Shown in pieces: positions 40,769 to 49,822 of a stretch of DNA of 64,000 nucleotides. The stretch comes from Leucobacter sp042726155 (GTDB lineage Bacteria; Actinomycetota; Actinomycetes; Actinomycetales; Microbacteriaceae). The translations under genes and the position numbers were made by a program. The stretch spans positions 1,488,001-1,552,000 of the forward strand of contig NZ_JBHXHV010000001.1 in the NCBI RefSeq assembly GCF_042726155.1, read 5' to 3'. Numbering within the stretch: position 1 is the stretch's first letter; each line of letters opens with the position of its first letter. The notes beneath the pieces were generated by a model. The model made no database searches, was not told the DNA's origin, and saw only the letters and a list, made by a program, of their open reading frames with translations.

Positions 40769-42916
40769 GTGCGACATGCGCTTGCGATCGCAGTGCTCGT
40801 GCTCTCTGGCGTGCTCCTGCTGCTGGGGCTCGGCCAACGCACCTTTCTCGCCGGCCCGGCCGAGATCAGCTTGCCAGTAGACACACAGTCCGAGTCAGCC
40901 TTCGCAATCGTGGACGGTGCCGAGTTTGCGAAGATTCCCGGGCAGGCGAACGTAGTGGTGCAGGGGAAGGACGCCTTTGTCGCGACCGGCATGACCCGCG
41001 ACATCGATGCCTGGGTCGAGCCGTTCCCGCACGCGGAACTCTCAGTTGACAAAGCCAAGCAGCGGCTCTTGAGCGCCCTCGTGCCGGGTGCGATTCCCGA
41101 TACCGCTGTGGCTGAGTCAACGACGACTGACGTCCCCGCAGCGACTGATGCTCCCGCAACCGATGGTGCCGCGACGGACGTGCCGGCAGCAACTGACGAA
41201 ACTGCCACGGGCGCTGTTGACGCGACCGAGGGCCTTGATCCGCGGGGAAGCGACTTGTGGCTCGACTCACGTTCGATCGATAGCGCGGGAAGCGCCACGG
41301 AAACAGAGACTCTGAGGGTTCCCGTTGCTATCGCTGCGGATCAGTCGGTGTTGATCGCGACGAATGGCACGGATCCGATCCCGAGCGAATTCTCGCTCGT
41401 CTGGGCTCAGGATCGAAGCACGCCGTGGGCAGGTCCGCTACTGGCGGCGGGTGGCCTGCTCGCGATCATTGGAGCTGTGCTGTATTTGCTCGCGGTCGAC
41501 CATGATCGACGCGGCTTGGGCCCCCGCCGTGGCCGTCGCGGGCCGCTGCTCGGATTGAGAAACGCGTTTAGCCGTCGGGGCGCACGACGGAGCGCTGCAC
41601 CCACGACCGAAACCGAAGCCGCACCCCAGGGAGAGCGCATGATCGCGAACGATCGGCGCACGCTGGCCGAGACTCTGCCAGCGGCTCCGCGGGCGAAGCG
41701 CGCCTCGCGCCTCGCCCGTCGAGCGCTGCCTGTGATCGGCATCACGGTCGCGCTGGGACTCTCGGGATGCTCGGCCGAGTACTGGCCGGGATCGACCCCG
41801 GTGGTCGAAGAGACGCCGTCAGCGCAGCCCTCAAACATCGCACCTGTGCCAGTCACAGAGGCGCAGTTGCACCGCATTATCGAGCAGGTGTCAGCCGCGG
41901 CAAACGCCGGAGACGATGATCTTGACGCCGCCGCGCTCGACGACCGTTTCGTGGATGACGCGCTCGCGCAACGCACCGCGAACTACAAGATTCGCGCCGC
42001 CGTTCCCGACTACGCCGTAGTGCCGCCCCGGATCACTGATGACGAGCTCGATTACGCGCTCGTGCAAAGCACTGAATCGTGGCCGCGTACGGCGTTCGTT
42101 ACAGTCGCCTCGACGTCGGGCAAGCCCGATGCCGCGGCAACGGCTGATGGAACCGAAGACGCGAGTGGCGACGCGGCAGCCGGAGGGGCGGCCGCGGGTG
42201 ATGCCGCTGCCGGAACTGATCCGGCGACTGGCACCGAAGCCGTGGCTGACGCGTCGGCCGACGCTGCCAGCAGCGAGACGACCAGTGAGAAGACTTCCCC
42301 CTCACTCGCGCTCGTGCTCACTCAGCAGAGCCCGCAGGAGAACTTCGAAGTGTCGCGCGTGATTGCGCTGAAGGGCGGCATTTCGATGCCGCAGGCAGCG
42401 CCCGCAGAAGACGGCACCGCGTTGCTCGCAAACGATATTGAGACGCTCGTGCTCCCGCCGGAAGAAGTGGGAAAGGCATACGCAGCGCTACTTCAGAACG
42501 GCGCTGACGCGCCCGAATCGGCCAACTTTAATCTCGACGACGACACGCTGCTCGAAAACTACGGTCTCGCCCGCGCGACGGCTGCACAGAAAGAATCGGA
42601 TGACAAGGGTCAGACGATGAAGTACAGCGCTTCGGCTCGACAGGGAGACGCAGATGTGGTCGCGCTCTCGACCGGAGCGGGCGGCGCGCTCGTCGCGACG
42701 ACCGTGATCGACGAGCAGATCGTCGACGCCGCCGGCGGCCGGTACAAGCCGCAGGCGCAGGGCGCGATCACGGCCCTCTCCGGGCTTGAAGGGGAGCAGG
42801 AACGACTCGTTCAGCAGGTCGCGCATCAAATGCTCTTCTTCGTGCCGAGCAAGTCGGAAAACGAGAAGATCAAACTGCTCGGCGTCACCAGCGAGCTCGT
42901 AGGCGTAACGAACTAG
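40769..42916 (+). CDS. Membrane protein fused to a lipoprotein-like module
   Basis: A 715-aa protein of unknown function with two parts. Part one (1 to about 265) has a transmembrane helix at 3-22, an extracytoplasmic Ala/Thr/Asp-rich domain and a second helix near 219-240. Part two begins with an Arg-rich stretch and a third helix (about 319-334) ending in LSGC at C334, a textbook lipobox. A 380-residue secreted-type domain with an Ala/Gly/Ser-rich linker follows. An internal ATG at 41639 (M291) has AGGGAGAG 5 nt upstream, so part two could also be made separately as a 425-aa lipoprotein. GAGGAG precedes the GTG at 40769. The two parts may be a fused gene pair; no motif gives a biochemical role. 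Confidence 0.7.
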   Translation: MRHALAIAVLVLSGVLLLLGLGQRTFLAGPAEISLPVDTQSESAFAIVDGAEFAKIPGQANVVVQGKDAFVATGMTRDIDAWVEPFPHAELSVDKAKQRLLSALVPGAIPDTAVAESTTTDVPAATDAPATDGAATDVPAATDETATGAVDATEGLDPRGSDLWLDSRSIDSAGSATETETLRVPVAIAADQSVLIATNGTDPIPSEFSLVWAQDRSTPWAGPLLAAGGLLAIIGAVLYLLAVDHDRRGLGPRRGRRGPLLGLRNAFSRRGARRSAAPTTETEAAPQGERMIANDRRTLAETLPAAPRAKRASRLARRALPVIGITVALGLSGCSAEYWPGSTPVVEETPSAQPSNIAPVPVTEAQLHRIIEQVSAAANAGDDDLDAAALDDRFVDDALAQRTANYKIRAAVPDYAVVPPRITDDELDYALVQSTESWPRTAFVTVASTSGKPDAAATADGTEDASGDAAAGGAAAGDAAAGTDPATGTEAVADASADAASSETTSEKTSPSLALVLTQQSPQENFEVSRVIALKGGISMPQAAPAEDGTALLANDIETLVLPPEEVGKAYAALLQNGADAPESANFNLDDDTLLENYGLARATAAQKESDDKGQTMKYSASARQGDADVVALSTGAGGALVATTVIDEQIVDAAGGRYKPQAQGAITALSGLEGEQERLVQQVAHQMLFFVPSKSENEKIKLLGVTSELVGVTN

Positions 42917-42917
42917 C

Positions 42918-42963
42918 CGGGTGCGGGTGCCGGCCTCCCTTTCGGCTCCCGCACCCGCACCCG
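42918..42963 (+). terminator. Strong hairpin after the fused membrane protein gene
   Basis: A 12-nt perfect inverted repeat (42918-42929 and 42952-42963), starting about 2 nt after the stop codon, with further inner pairing. It lacks a T run but separates the gene from the next one, 35 nt away. Confidence 0.55.
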
Positions 42964-42997
42964 CCACAAGTGTGCACTTCAGAAAGGATCGACAACG

Positions 42998-43972
42998 ATG
43001 ACGCAGCAGATTCCAGAGCGGCTTCCCGGCGGCGGCGTAGACCTCAGCCATCTCGCGGCGCGCGGCCAGGCTCCGCAGTCGCAGGCGGGGCCCCCGGCTG
43101 GCGCTTCGGTAGCCGCCACTGGCGGCTCGGTTGTTGACGTCCCGTCACTCGTGATCGACGTCAGCGATGCGACGTTTGAGCAGGTGGCGCAGCTCTCCAC
43201 GGTGGTGCCTGTCGTGGCGTTTATTTGGGCTCAGCACAGCGAGCCCTCACTCGCGCTGGGGCCGATCCTCGAGCGAGTGACCAGGGAACTCGGCGGTCGA
43301 ATCCTGCTCGCGCGCGTTGACGCCGATGCGAACCCGGGGCTGACGCAAGCCTTCCAAGCTCAGACTGTTCCGACGGTTGTCGCGCTCGTCGGTGGCCGCC
43401 CGGTGCCGCTCTTTCAGGGTGAGCTTCCCGAGCAGCAGGTGCGCGAGTTCTTCGAACAGCTACTGCAGCTCGGTGAGCAACACGGGGTCGCGGGGCGCGT
43501 CAACGCGCCCGATACCGATGGCGCAGAGGCGCCCGAGGCTGGGCCAGCCGAACCCGTCATCCCCGAGGCGCATTTGGCCGCGATCGAGGCAGCAGAGAGC
43601 GGCGACTACGAGCGGGCGATCACCGAGTGGGAGGCAGTTCTGACGAGGGCACCAGCCGACGCCGAGGCCCGCGCGGCACTCGTGCAGGTGAAGCTGCTGC
43701 ACCGTCTGCAGGGACTCACCGCTGACGAAATTCGCAGTGCGGCGGCGGCAGCACCCACCGATATCGAGGCGCAGTTGCGCGTTGCTGATCTCGACGTTTC
43801 TGGAGGCCATGTCGAAGACGCCTTCTTGCGATTGCTCGATCTCTTCGCCGCACAAGACACGGATGGGCGCGCGGTGATTCGCGAGCGGTTGCTCGAGCTC
43901 TTCGAGGTGGTCGGAGTCGCTGATCCCCGCGTCGCTGCGGCACGCGGGCGTCTCGCTAATCTGCTCTACTGA
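42998..43972 (+). CDS. Thioredoxin-fold/TPR co-chaperone (YbbN/CnoX-like)
   Basis: A 324-aa protein with an N-terminal thioredoxin-like domain (about 55-150) and C-terminal TPR-like helices (about 185-320), the architecture of YbbN/CnoX, which holds oxidised or unfolded proteins and hands them to GroEL. The thioredoxin CxxC is replaced by AQHSEP, so it cannot be a thiol reductase; the cis-Pro loop (TVPTVV) remains. AAAGGA precedes the ATG. It is followed 14 nt later by the cysteine desulfurase gene and is probably in its operon. Confidence 0.85.
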   Translation: MTQQIPERLPGGGVDLSHLAARGQAPQSQAGPPAGASVAATGGSVVDVPSLVIDVSDATFEQVAQLSTVVPVVAFIWAQHSEPSLALGPILERVTRELGGRILLARVDADANPGLTQAFQAQTVPTVVALVGGRPVPLFQGELPEQQVREFFEQLLQLGEQHGVAGRVNAPDTDGAEAPEAGPAEPVIPEAHLAAIEAAESGDYERAITEWEAVLTRAPADAEARAALVQVKLLHRLQGLTADEIRSAAAAAPTDIEAQLRVADLDVSGGHVEDAFLRLLDLFAAQDTDGRAVIRERLLELFEVVGVADPRVAAARGRLANLLY

Positions 43973-43986
43973 GCGTCACACAAACC

Positions 43987-45177
43987 ATGCCGATTGCCCG
44001 CGCATATTTCGACCACGCAGCGACGTCGCCGATGCCAGCATCAGTGCTTGCGGCGTACGTCGAGGCGCTCGGCACGATTGGCAACCCCGCTTCGACGCAC
44101 GGTCACGGGCAGCACGCGAGCGAACTGCTTGAGGGCGCGCGTGACCGCATTGCTCGCGCGGTCGGATGCGATCACGCTGAGCTGACACTGACGGCGGGCG
44201 GAACTGAATCGATCAATCTGGCGCTCAAGGGCCTGTATTGGTCGCGGCGCCGTTCGGGATCAGGGCCCGTGCTGCTCGTCGCCGAGGGGGAGCATCACGC
44301 CACCATCGAGAGCGCCGAGTGGCTTCGCGACACCCAGGGTGCGCGCGTCGAGTGGCTGCCGATCAACGGCGAGGGTCGCCTCGCGCCCGAGGTGCTCGAC
44401 GCTGCGATTCAGCGGGTCGGCCCCGCGCAGGTGGCGATGGTCTCATTCCTCTGGGCGAACAACGAGGTAGGAACCGTGCAGCCTGTCGCAGAGCTGTGCA
44501 GGATCGCTGCGGCCTACGGCATACCCGTGCACGTTGACGCCGTGTCGGCGCTCGGCCAGGTGAGGGTCGACTTCGCCGCATCCGGTGCGTCGCTACTCAG
44601 CCTCTCCGCGCACAAGATCGGCGGACCGGTAGGCGTCGGTGCGTTGGTTGTCGGCAGACACGTCACGGCCGACCCGCTGCTGCACGGTGGGAGCCAGCAG
44701 CGGGCGCGATCCGGCACCCAGGACGTTGCCGGAGCAGTAGCGTTCGCGGCCGCCCTGGATCTCGCCCTCGACAGCGTCGGAAATCCGAATGCTGAAACGA
44801 CTCACCGGGTGACTCAACTGCGTGACCGACTGATCGCGGGCGTGCGCGCGGCCGATTCCGGGGCCGTGTTGCGCGGTGCTGAGCCTGGACCGGGGCGCGT
44901 ACCGGGAAACGCGCACTTCACGTTTCCGGGCTGCCAGGGAGACTCGCTCGTGTTTTTGCTCGACGGTGCTGGGATCTCAGCCTCGGTCGGTTCGGCGTGT
45001 CAGGCAGGCGTTGCCGAGATTTCGCACGTGCTGCTCGCGATGGGGCTGCCCGCCGAGGTTGCAGCCGGTGCCCTGCGATTCACACTCGGCCCTGACACGA
45101 CCGACGTCGAGGTCGACGCACTCGTCGATGCGCTGCCTGGCGCACTGTCGGCGGCTCGAATCGCCGGGCTCAGCTGA
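43987..45177 (+). CDS. Cysteine desulfurase (IscS/NifS family)
   Basis: PLP enzyme that removes sulfur from cysteine as persulfide. The 396-aa protein shows the PLP lysine in SAHKIGGP and the N-terminal FDHAATSPM and HGQHASEL motifs. The active-site Cys is in GSACQAG near the C-terminus. The close neighbour mnmA needs exactly this sulfur for 2-thiouridine, so tRNA thiolation is the most likely use; a general Fe-S role is not excluded. No clear ribosome binding site precedes the ATG. Confidence 0.93.
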   Translation: MPIARAYFDHAATSPMPASVLAAYVEALGTIGNPASTHGHGQHASELLEGARDRIARAVGCDHAELTLTAGGTESINLALKGLYWSRRRSGSGPVLLVAEGEHHATIESAEWLRDTQGARVEWLPINGEGRLAPEVLDAAIQRVGPAQVAMVSFLWANNEVGTVQPVAELCRIAAAYGIPVHVDAVSALGQVRVDFAASGASLLSLSAHKIGGPVGVGALVVGRHVTADPLLHGGSQQRARSGTQDVAGAVAFAAALDLALDSVGNPNAETTHRVTQLRDRLIAGVRAADSGAVLRGAEPGPGRVPGNAHFTFPGCQGDSLVFLLDGAGISASVGSACQAGVAEISHVLLAMGLPAEVAAGALRFTLGPDTTDVEVDALVDALPGALSAARIAGLS

Positions 45178-45250
45178 TGCGGCCGATGCCAGTGTCTGCG
45201 GGCACGGCGCCCCCGCGCGCGGTGGAGTCGACGCGGTGCGCTCGGTCGAT

Positions 45251-45256
45251 TAGGCT
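45251..45256 (+). promoter_or_regulatory. -10 hexamer TAGGCT of mnmA, probable leaderless start
   Basis: TAGGCT is 6 nt before the GTG at 45263. TCGACG (45228-45233), 17 nt further upstream, is a plausible -35. Confidence 0.6.
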
Positions 45257-45262
45257 GCTCTG

Positions 45263-46429
45263 GTGAAGATTTTGGCAGCTATGAGCGGCGGCGTCGATTC
45301 AGCCGTTGCTGCGGCGCGCGCCGTCGAGGCGGGCCACGAGGTGGTCGGGGTACACCTGGCCCTGAGCCGCATGCCCGGCACCATTCGAACTGGATCGCGC
45401 GGGTGCTGCACGATTGAGGATGCGATGGACGCCCGTCGCGCCGCCAATCTGCTTGGCATCCCGTTTTACGTATGGGACCTGAGCGAGCGTTTTAAGGAAG
45501 ACGTCGTTGACGACTTCATCGCTGAATACGCAGCTGGACGCACGCCGAACCCGTGCATGCGGTGTAACGAGAAGATCAAGTTCGCCGCACTGCTCGATAA
45601 GGCAATCGCGCTTGGGTTCGATGCTGTCGCCACTGGCCACTATGCGACGCTCACCGAGGGCACGCACGGAATCGAGCTTCACCGCGCGAGTGCGTGGGCG
45701 AAGGATCAGTCGTACGTGCTCGGCGTGCTGACGGAGCGTCAGCTCGCGCACTGCTACTTTCCGCTGGGCGACACGCCCTCGAAGCAGCTGATCCGCGCAG
45801 AAGCAGCCGAGCGCGGCCTGCAGGTTGCGCAGAAGCCCGACAGCCACGACATCTGCTTCATTCCCGACGGCGATACGCGGGGCTGGCTCTCCGGCCACGT
45901 CGACCGCACGCCGGGCGAAATTCTCGACGAGTCGGGCGAGGTCGTTGGCACGCACGACGGCGCGCACGGCTATACCGTCGGCCAGCGACGCGGTCTGCAG
46001 CTCGGTCGCCCCGCACCCGATGGCGAGCCGCGATACGTGTTGTCGATTCGACCCGTCTCAAATCAGGTTGTCGTCGGCCCGAAGGAGCAACTCGCGGTCG
46101 CGCGCATCGCGGGCGGTCGCTTCAGCTGGGCAGGCGAGCCAGGGTTCGAACTTTCAGAGCGATTCAGCTGTGACGTGCAGATTCGCGCCCACGCCGATCC
46201 GGTACCGGCGTTCGCGCGGCTCGAAGCAATTGACGAAGACGAACGCACTGAATCGCATCGCGCGGGCGCGACGCACGAGGTGATCGTTGACATCGATCTT
46301 GAGCACGCTGAGCCGTTGCTCGGCGTGGCCCCGGGGCAGACCGCGGTGCTCTACGTGGGGACCCGGGTGCTTGGCCAGTTCACCATCGATCGTGCACTGC
46401 CGCTCGAGGTCGCCGCAACCCGATCCTGA
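45263..46429 (+). CDS. mnmA: tRNA 2-thiouridine(34) synthase MnmA
   Basis: Activates and thiolates uridine 34 of tRNA-Lys, -Glu and -Gln. The 388-aa protein has the PP-loop SGGVDSAV at the N-terminus. The catalytic cysteines lie in PNPCMRCNEKIKF and DSHDICFIP, followed by the C-terminal beta-barrel. Sulfur presumably comes from the cysteine desulfurase upstream. The leaderless hexamer at 45251 sets the GTG start. Confidence 0.96.
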   Translation: MKILAAMSGGVDSAVAAARAVEAGHEVVGVHLALSRMPGTIRTGSRGCCTIEDAMDARRAANLLGIPFYVWDLSERFKEDVVDDFIAEYAAGRTPNPCMRCNEKIKFAALLDKAIALGFDAVATGHYATLTEGTHGIELHRASAWAKDQSYVLGVLTERQLAHCYFPLGDTPSKQLIRAEAAERGLQVAQKPDSHDICFIPDGDTRGWLSGHVDRTPGEILDESGEVVGTHDGAHGYTVGQRRGLQLGRPAPDGEPRYVLSIRPVSNQVVVGPKEQLAVARIAGGRFSWAGEPGFELSERFSCDVQIRAHADPVPAFARLEAIDEDERTESHRAGATHEVIVDIDLEHAEPLLGVAPGQTAVLYVGTRVLGQFTIDRALPLEVAATRS

Positions 46430-46446
46430 ATGTCGTCGGTCGCTTC

Positions 46447-46452
46447 TACACT
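46447..46452 (+). promoter_or_regulatory. -10 hexamer TACACT of ligA, probable leaderless start
   Basis: TACACT is followed by GGAGGC and then the GTG at 46459. The GGAGG could alternatively be a ribosome binding site at too short a spacing, so the leaderless reading is preferred but not certain. Confidence 0.5.
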
Positions 46453-46458
46453 GGAGGC

Positions 46459-48849
46459 GTGAGCACGAACACGCAGCAGATTCCCGACGACTTCGACGCA
46501 GCCCGCGAGGAGGCGCAGCGACTCGCCGATGAGATCGCGAAGCTTCGGGTGGCCTACTATTCTGAGGCCGCAAGCCTCGTCTCTGACGCCGAATACGATG
46601 AGATGTTTCACCGGCTCGAAGCGATTGAGCGCGCGTTCCCAGAACTCGCCGGGCAAGACAGCCCGACACGCGAAGTGGGGGCCGCCGTCGTGTCGGCGGG
46701 CTTCCCCGAGCATGAGCATGCGGAGCGCATGCTCAGCCTCGACAACGTGTTCTCCATCGAAGAATTTCGCGAGTGGGCTGAAAAGGCCCGCATGGCAGCC
46801 GGGCGGTCGGTGCGGTGGCTGTCGGAGCTGAAGATTGACGGCCTCGCAATCAGCCTCGCGTATCGCGACGGCGTGCTCGAAACCGCTACCACGCGCGGCG
46901 ATGGGCGCGTGGGCGAAGACATTACCGAGAACATCGACCTCATCCCGGTGATCCCGCGAACACTCACGGGTGATACGTTTCCGCCGTTCTTTGAGGCGCG
47001 CGGTGAGGTCTTTCTCACGGGTGCGAACTTTGCTGCTCTGAACGAGCGGCAGCACGAGCTGCAGGCCGCATTCGTTGCCGAACAGCTGGCAAAGGGGCGC
47101 GACGAAGATCAGATCCCGGTGCGGTATCCAGAATTCGCGAACGCGCGAAACACGGCGGCCGGGAGTCTGCGGCAACGCGGCGACAAAAAGACCGATGCCG
47201 AGCTCGCACTGATGCGTGATCGCCTGGGGCGACTCTCGCTGTACGTGCACGGCATCGGAGCGTGGCCGAATCCACCGATCGACAACCAGTCGGACGCCTA
47301 CGACTTGCTCGCGAGTTGGGGGCTTCCCGTATCTCCGCACTCGCGCGTCTTTGAGACCATTGACGAGGTCGCCGAGTTCATCGAAGACCGCGGTGCGCAC
47401 CGGCACGATGTCGAGCACGACATCGACGGCATCGTGGTGAAGATCGACGAGCTTGAGCTGCACGACGAGCTCGGGGAAACGAGCCGTGCTCCGCGCTGGG
47501 CGATCGCGTACAAGTACCCCCCAGAAGAGGTGCACACTCGGCTGATCGACATTCGCGTCGGTGTGGGCCGCACGGGCCGTGCCACGCCCTATGCGGTAAT
47601 GGAGCCAGTGAAGGTGGCCGGCTCGACGGTGCGACAGGCGACGCTCCACAACCAGCAGGTCGTGCAGGCGAAGGGTGTGCGCATCGGCGACACGGTGGTG
47701 CTGCGCAAGGCCGGCGATGTGATTCCCGAGGTGCTCGGGGCAGTGCTCGAACTGCGAGACGGCAGCGAAGTCGAGTGGCAAATGCCCGCTAACTGCCCGG
47801 AGTGCGGCACGCCATTGCGCCCGATGAAAGAGGGGGACATCGACCTCCGCTGTCCAAACGCACGAGCGTGCCCGGCTCAGGTGAGAGGTCGTGTTGAGCA
47901 CATCGGCTCGCGCGGAGCGCTCGACATCGAGGTACTCGGTGAAATCACGGCGGCCGCACTCACTCAGCCCGAGGTCCCAAGCACACCGCCGCTCGAAACC
48001 GAGGCGGGCTTGTTCGACCTCACACTTGAACAGATCGTGCCGATCGAGGTCAACGTGCGTGACGCCGAGACCGGCGAGCAGAGAATCGACGAAGCGACGG
48101 GGGAGTTCGTGCGCCGCGCTCCGTTCCAGCGCGTCACGCTCGACTACGCGCCAGAGGCTGCGGAGCTCACGCCGGCCGAGCGTCGAAAGGCGGGGTTCCG
48201 TAAAGATCACCGCGTGGTAACGCCGTCGCGCGACGCCGAGACGTTCTTGGCAGAACTCGAGAAGGCGAAGACAAAGCCGCTGTGGCGGCTGCTCGTGTCG
48301 CTCAACATTCGCCACGTAGGGCCAGTCGCGGCGCGCGCGCTCGCCGACTGGTTCGGATCGCTCGAAGCGATTCGCGGGGCGACCGAAGCGGAGCTTGCTG
48401 AGGTTGATGGCGTCGGTGGAATTATCGCTGAGTCGTTGATCGCGTGGTTCGAGACTGACTGGCACCGCGACATCGTTGAGCGCTGGACCGACGCCGGCGT
48501 GCAGTGGGCGACGCCCGGGCACCCGGGGCCGGGGGCCGCAGCCGCGGCCGGGGGAGTGCTCTCGGGCCTCACGATCGTTGCGACGGGGTCGCTCGAGGGG
48601 TTCACGCGCGACGGGGCGAAGGAAGCAATTATTTCGGCCGGTGGCAAGGCTGCATCGAGCGTCTCCAAAAAGACAGACTTCGTAGCGGCGGGCCCGGGCG
48701 CGGGTTCGAAACTGGGGAAGGCTGAAGAACTGGGCATCCCGGTGCTCGACGCTGCGCAGTTCGCGCTGCTCGTGACCGAGGGGCCGAGCGCGGTGACGAT
48801 GGCGGATTCCGTCGCGGAATCCGCCACGCCGAGCGATGAGACAGCGTGA
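46459..48849 (+). CDS. ligA: NAD-dependent DNA ligase
   Basis: Seals nicks in replication and repair using NAD. The 796-aa protein has the Ia and adenylation domains with the active-site Lys125 in KIDG. An OB fold and a zinc finger (CPECG then CPNARACPAQ, about 444-467) follow. Helix-hairpin-helix repeats and a C-terminal BRCT domain (about 700-780) complete it. It is about 125 residues longer than E. coli LigA, mainly because of an insertion (about 528-595) near the zinc finger/HhH boundary and an Ala/Gly linker before BRCT. The GTG start follows the hexamer at 46447. Confidence 0.96.
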   Translation: MSTNTQQIPDDFDAAREEAQRLADEIAKLRVAYYSEAASLVSDAEYDEMFHRLEAIERAFPELAGQDSPTREVGAAVVSAGFPEHEHAERMLSLDNVFSIEEFREWAEKARMAAGRSVRWLSELKIDGLAISLAYRDGVLETATTRGDGRVGEDITENIDLIPVIPRTLTGDTFPPFFEARGEVFLTGANFAALNERQHELQAAFVAEQLAKGRDEDQIPVRYPEFANARNTAAGSLRQRGDKKTDAELALMRDRLGRLSLYVHGIGAWPNPPIDNQSDAYDLLASWGLPVSPHSRVFETIDEVAEFIEDRGAHRHDVEHDIDGIVVKIDELELHDELGETSRAPRWAIAYKYPPEEVHTRLIDIRVGVGRTGRATPYAVMEPVKVAGSTVRQATLHNQQVVQAKGVRIGDTVVLRKAGDVIPEVLGAVLELRDGSEVEWQMPANCPECGTPLRPMKEGDIDLRCPNARACPAQVRGRVEHIGSRGALDIEVLGEITAAALTQPEVPSTPPLETEAGLFDLTLEQIVPIEVNVRDAETGEQRIDEATGEFVRRAPFQRVTLDYAPEAAELTPAERRKAGFRKDHRVVTPSRDAETFLAELEKAKTKPLWRLLVSLNIRHVGPVAARALADWFGSLEAIRGATEAELAEVDGVGGIIAESLIAWFETDWHRDIVERWTDAGVQWATPGHPGPGAAAAAGGVLSGLTIVATGSLEGFTRDGAKEAIISAGGKAASSVSKKTDFVAAGPGAGSKLGKAEELGIPVLDAAQFALLVTEGPSAVTMADSVAESATPSDETA

Positions 48850-49006
48850 CTGGGTTCGTGCATTCGTCCACAACTGTCTAGTTCGACGGGTTATGCACAA
48901 GCTGTCGCGTGTGTGGCCGGGGCTACGCAATCCGAGCTACGGTGAAACGGGCCGCTGCGCAACGTGAGTTGGTCACACTTCGGCAATACGACGGTAGGGA
49001 GCGCCA

Positions 49007-49696
49007 ATGGCCGCGAACATCGAATCCCCGACGCGTGCCGCGTGGGCGCAGCAGGACCCGCTGCTCACCACCTATTACGACGAAGAATGGGGCATGCCGA
49101 TCTTCGATGACGACGGGGTGTTCGAGCGATTGTCGCTCGAAGCATTTCAGTCGGGGTTGTCGTGGCTCACGGTGCTGCGTAAGCGTGACGCGTTTCGAGA
49201 GGCGTTCGACGGTTTCTCTATCGCTCGCGTCGCGAGCTACGACGACGCAGACATCGAACGGCTTCTGGCCGACGACCGCATCATTCGGAACCGCCGAAAG
49301 ATCACCGCGACAATCGCAAATGCCGTCGCTGCCGTGCGCCTTCGAGAGACCGCGGGTATCGGGCTCGCGGAGTTCGTCTGGTCATTTCGTCCGGACGAGT
49401 CCCCAACGCCCGAGGCCGAAGTAGATGTGCCGAGCACGTCGTCCGAGTCCCGCGAACTTGCGCGCGAGCTGAAGCGGCGCGGCTTCGCGTTCGTCGGCCC
49501 CACGACCGTCTACGCGTTGATGACGGCAATCGGAATCGTCGACGCGCACCTGGTCTCAAGCCATCGCCGTGGGTGCTCTGGGCTCTGGACGCGAGACGGC
49601 TATCGCACCGACATGCGCGTGCCGTTTACCTTTCGCGTACCGCTTGAGCCGCTGCAACTGCTCGAACCGCTCGAACCGCTCGAACCGCTCGAGTAG
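49007..49696 (+). CDS. tag: DNA-3-methyladenine glycosylase I, zinc-ligand variant
   Basis: Removes 3-methyladenine from alkylated DNA. The 229-aa protein matches E. coli Tag through QDPL, DEEWG, LEAFQSGLSWLTVL (with the catalytic Glu) and FVGPTTVYALMTAIGIVDAH. However, the positions of the N-terminal zinc ligands Cys4 and His17 of E. coli are Ala11 and Tyr24 here. A C-terminal SHRRGC still has His and Cys. The last 15 residues are a repeating LEP tail from a 9-bp DNA repeat. AGGGAG precedes the ATG. It stands alone between ligA and gatC. Confidence 0.88.
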   Translation: MAANIESPTRAAWAQQDPLLTTYYDEEWGMPIFDDDGVFERLSLEAFQSGLSWLTVLRKRDAFREAFDGFSIARVASYDDADIERLLADDRIIRNRRKITATIANAVAAVRLRETAGIGLAEFVWSFRPDESPTPEAEVDVPSTSSESRELARELKRRGFAFVGPTTVYALMTAIGIVDAHLVSSHRRGCSGLWTRDGYRTDMRVPFTFRVPLEPLQLLEPLEPLEPLE

Positions 49697-49822
49697 CCGC
49701 CGTCGCTGAACGGGTTTGGGAACGGACACGGGTACGGGCGCGGCTGAGCGCCACAGATTCCTCGCGGGCACCCCGCCGATAGGATGGAAGGCGTCCCAGA
49801 AGACCCCTCCCGATGGAGCAGC

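Noticed and set aside
48891..48900. TTATGCACAA as a DnaA box and possible origin
   Set aside because: A single site matching TTATNCACA in 157 nt is expected by chance, and the flanking genes ligA and tag are not origin neighbours.
46351..48930. 859-codon open frame antisense to ligA
   Set aside because: It mirrors a well-supported gene on the other strand. High-GC coding sequence routinely leaves long open frames in the complementary strand, and it has no recognisable domain or start signals.
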